Of a stretch of 64,000 nucleotides of DNA, positions 62,350 to 64,000 are shown piece after piece (the first letter of the stretch is position 1; the number at the start of each line of letters is the position of its first letter). The stretch comes from Chitinophaga pinensis. Its GTDB lineage: Bacteria; Pseudomonadota; Gammaproteobacteria; Burkholderiales; SG8-41. Location of the stretch: assembly GCA_943329075.2 (NCBI GenBank), contig CALQCM020000011.1:26114-90113 (forward strand), written 5' to 3'. The notes under the pieces were generated by a model. It did not search any database and was not told where the DNA came from. It saw only the letters and a program-made list of their open reading frames with translations. Made by a program: the position numbers and the translations under genes.

Positions 62350-63401
62350 CCTATATCGCCAAGCCGTCCCTGCATCACCCCGACCTGCCGAAGAACGCAG
62401 TCGGCCATACGCGCCGCGATTACGAAGGCAAGATTTCGACGCTGTGCGCCGGTTGCGGCCACGATTCGATTTCGGCCTCGATCATTCAGGCGTGCTGGGA
62501 GATGAACATCCAGCCGCACCGCGTCGCCAAACTGTCCGGCATTGGCTGCAGTTCGAAGACGCCCGATTATTTCCTCGGCAATTCGCACGGCTTTAACAGC
62601 GTGCACGGCCGCATGCCGTCGGTGCTGACCGGCGCCAATCTCGCCAACCGCGAGCTGCTCTACATGGGCGTGTCGGGCGACGGCGACTCGGCCTCGATCG
62701 GCCTCGGGCAGTTCGCACATTGCATGCGGCGCGGCGTCAACATGGTCTACATCGTCGAGAACAACGGCGTTTACGGCCTGACCAAGGGCCAGTTCTCCGC
62801 CACCGCCGACAAGGGCTCGAAATCGAAACGCGGCATCATCAACAGCGAAGAGCCGATCGACATGGTCGGTCTCGCACTGCAACTTGGCGCCAGCTTCGTC
62901 GGTCGCAGCTTCTCCGGCGACAAGGCCCAACTGGTGCCGCTGATCAAGGCCGCGATCGAACACAAGGGGGCGGCCTTCATCGACGTCGTCTCGCCCTGCG
63001 TGGCGTTCAACAATCACCCGGGCTCGACCAAGAGCTACGACTATGTGCGCGAGCATAACGAAGCGGTCAACCGCCTCGACTTCATCACCGAGCGCGAGGA
63101 AATCACTGCCGACTATGCGCCTGGCACCGTCACCACCGTCAAGCAGCACGACGGCTCGATCCTGCGCCTGCGCAAGCTGGCGGAGGATTACGATGCAACC
63201 GACCGCATCAAGGTCATGAACTATCTGCAGGAGCGTGCAGCGGAAGGCGAGGTCGTCACCGGCCTCTTGTACGTCAATCCGGATTCACAGGATCTGCACG
63301 AGCACATGGAAACCACGAGCGCGCCGCTGAATACCTTCGGCGCACGCGATCTCTGCCCGGGTAACGTCATGCTGGAAAAAATCAACGCCTCGATGCGTTA
63401 G
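62346..63401 (+). CDS. korB: 2-oxoacid:acceptor oxidoreductase, beta subunit (KorB-like)
   Basis: The 351-residue beta subunit binds thiamine diphosphate: LCAGCGHDSISASI near residue 35 (Fe-S ligand Cys and TPP), GDGDSASIGLGQF (about 105-117) and the VENNGVYGLTKGQ segment for Mg-TPP. It overlaps korA by 4 nt (ATGA), which implies a fixed subunit ratio. A bidirectional hairpin follows 22 nt after its stop. Confidence 0.93.
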   Translation: MTYIAKPSLHHPDLPKNAVGHTRRDYEGKISTLCAGCGHDSISASIIQACWEMNIQPHRVAKLSGIGCSSKTPDYFLGNSHGFNSVHGRMPSVLTGANLANRELLYMGVSGDGDSASIGLGQFAHCMRRGVNMVYIVENNGVYGLTKGQFSATADKGSKSKRGIINSEEPIDMVGLALQLGASFVGRSFSGDKAQLVPLIKAAIEHKGAAFIDVVSPCVAFNNHPGSTKSYDYVREHNEAVNRLDFITEREEITADYAPGTVTTVKQHDGSILRLRKLAEDYDATDRIKVMNYLQERAAEGEVVTGLLYVNPDSQDLHEHMETTSAPLNTFGARDLCPGNVMLEKINASMR

Positions 63402-63423
63402 TCCGGTTCCTTGATCCTGAAAT

Positions 63424-63450
63424 AAAAAAGGGGGCATCGCCCCCTTTTTT
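63424..63450. terminator. Bidirectional terminator between korB and soxA
   Basis: AAAAAA-GGGGGC-ATC-GCCCCC-TTTTTT: a six-base-pair GC stem flanked by A and T runs. It serves the kor operon on the plus strand and soxA on the minus strand. Confidence 0.9.
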
Positions 63451-63482
63451 ATTGTTCCCGCGGGTGCCCCCGCGATGCATCT

Positions 63483-64000
63483 TCAGCGCCGCACCCCCGG
63501 CGCCTCGATCGGCAGATTGCCGCTGCGCCACGCCAGATATAGTTCCAGATTGAGATACTCGGGCGCACCCTGCGGCAGCATTTCCGCGCGCACGCCTGAC
63601 AGGCAACTGCGGAAACGCCGGTGCAGCGAACCCATGGTCTGCCACTCCAGCCGGTAGATCGGATACGGATTGCCGTGTCCCTGGCTGATCGTTTCGGGCC
63701 CCAGCTTTTTGCCCCAGTTATCCTGGTGACAATGCGCACAGGCGAGATTCATCTGGCCGACACGTTTGTAATACAGGTCGCGGCCCTGTTCGAAATGCCT
63801 GCGTGCCGCGCCCTCGATGCTGATGTTGGGCGGCATGCCGTTCGACTGCATGCGAATATACGATGTCAGCCCGAGCAGTTCCTCCGACTCGTACTTGAGT
63901 GGCGCCGCGTTTTGGCGCTGTTCGCGGCACTGCTGGATACGCCCCTCAAGATTGATCAGGCCGCCGTCCGCCTTGTCGATTTGCGGGTAGCGCATCGCCG
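63483..64000 (-). CDS. soxA: Sulfur-oxidation cytochrome SoxA, C-terminal part (5' end outside window)
   Basis: SoxA, with SoxX, loads thiosulfate onto SoxYZ at a cysteine-ligated heme. The readable 170 or so residues contain the heme motif CAHCH followed by QDNWGKKLGP, the SoxA hallmark GNPYPIYRLEWQTMGSL and the axial-ligand cysteine in FRSCLSGVRAE. The frame is open at the right edge, so the N-terminus and any first heme are outside. No soxX, soxY, soxZ or soxB is visible inside the window. It converges on the kor operon. Confidence 0.94.
   Translation of the reverse strand, partial: AMRYPQIDKADGGLINLEGRIQQCREQRQNAAPLKYESEELLGLTSYIRMQSNGMPPNISIEGAARRHFEQGRDLYYKRVGQMNLACAHCHQDNWGKKLGPETISQGHGNPYPIYRLEWQTMGSLHRRFRSCLSGVRAEMLPQGAPEYLNLELYLAWRSGNLPIEAPGVRR

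Overview
The window looks like chromosomal DNA of a GC-rich betaproteobacterium, probably a sulfur oxidiser of the Nitrosomonadales/Rhodocyclales kind. This is inferred from gene content: a caa3-type cytochrome oxidase cluster with the betaproteobacterial accessory genes (DUF2970, DUF2909, a 30-residue assembly peptide), a bioB-F-H-C-D operon, MSHA-type pilus genes, a BPSS1780-family protein, a three-gene 2-oxoacid:acceptor oxidoreductase unit and a soxA fragment at the right edge. No rRNA, tRNA, CRISPR array, transposase or phage gene was seen.

Layout. 1-1.6 kb: end of ftsX, then rpoH, whose promoter is overlapped by a CIRCE operator. 1.6-9.6 kb, mostly minus strand: cytochrome c oxidase structural and assembly genes (ctaC, ctaD, small peptide, ctaG, DUF2970, ctaE, SURF1, unknown, ctaB, Sco); the heme A synthase gene ctaA, expected between the unknown gene and ctaB, is absent. 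9.6-14.1 kb: biotin operon. 14.2-21.8 kb: a ComF-like gene, then mshN-M-L-K and only the 3' end of mshJ, joined abruptly to the 5' third of a filamentous-haemagglutinin-like exoprotein gene. 21.8-24.4 kb: gpsA, an SH3 gene, secB, grxC, rhodanese. 24.5-30.8 kb: gpmI, envC-like, ctpA, moeB/thiF-like, and a TPR-methyltransferase.

30.8-36.9 kb: slmA, a nucleotidase, argB, hsp20 with a sigma-32-like promoter, an ECF sigma factor followed by a 58-residue zinc anti-sigma factor, a D,D-carboxypeptidase and a D-amino-acid transaminase. 36.9-40 kb: lipoate genes (DUF493, lipB, lipA) and two small unknowns. 40-49.2 kb: polA, a LOG-family gene, thrB, a membrane protein, uvrD and a FecR/SPOR protein. 49.3-58.3 kb: leuS-lptE-holA-proA, lpdA with its own lipoyl domain, and a secreted LVIVD-repeat protein. 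58.6-63.4 kb: a flavin/iron-sulfur subunit plus alpha and beta subunits of a 2-oxoacid:acceptor oxidoreductase. 63.5 kb to the end: soxA, incomplete.

Themes. The heat-shock circuit is partly visible: HrcA site on rpoH, sigma-32-like promoter on hsp20. Several dispersed inverted-repeat elements have settled at or inside housekeeping genes: the lipB N-terminus, the polA inter-domain linker, a leuS loop, the lpdA leader, and the thrB-operon/uvrD junction. The two most structurally odd points are the exoprotein/mshJ junction near 19.53 kb and the missing ctaA; both could be real deletions or assembly artefacts, and raw reads would decide.
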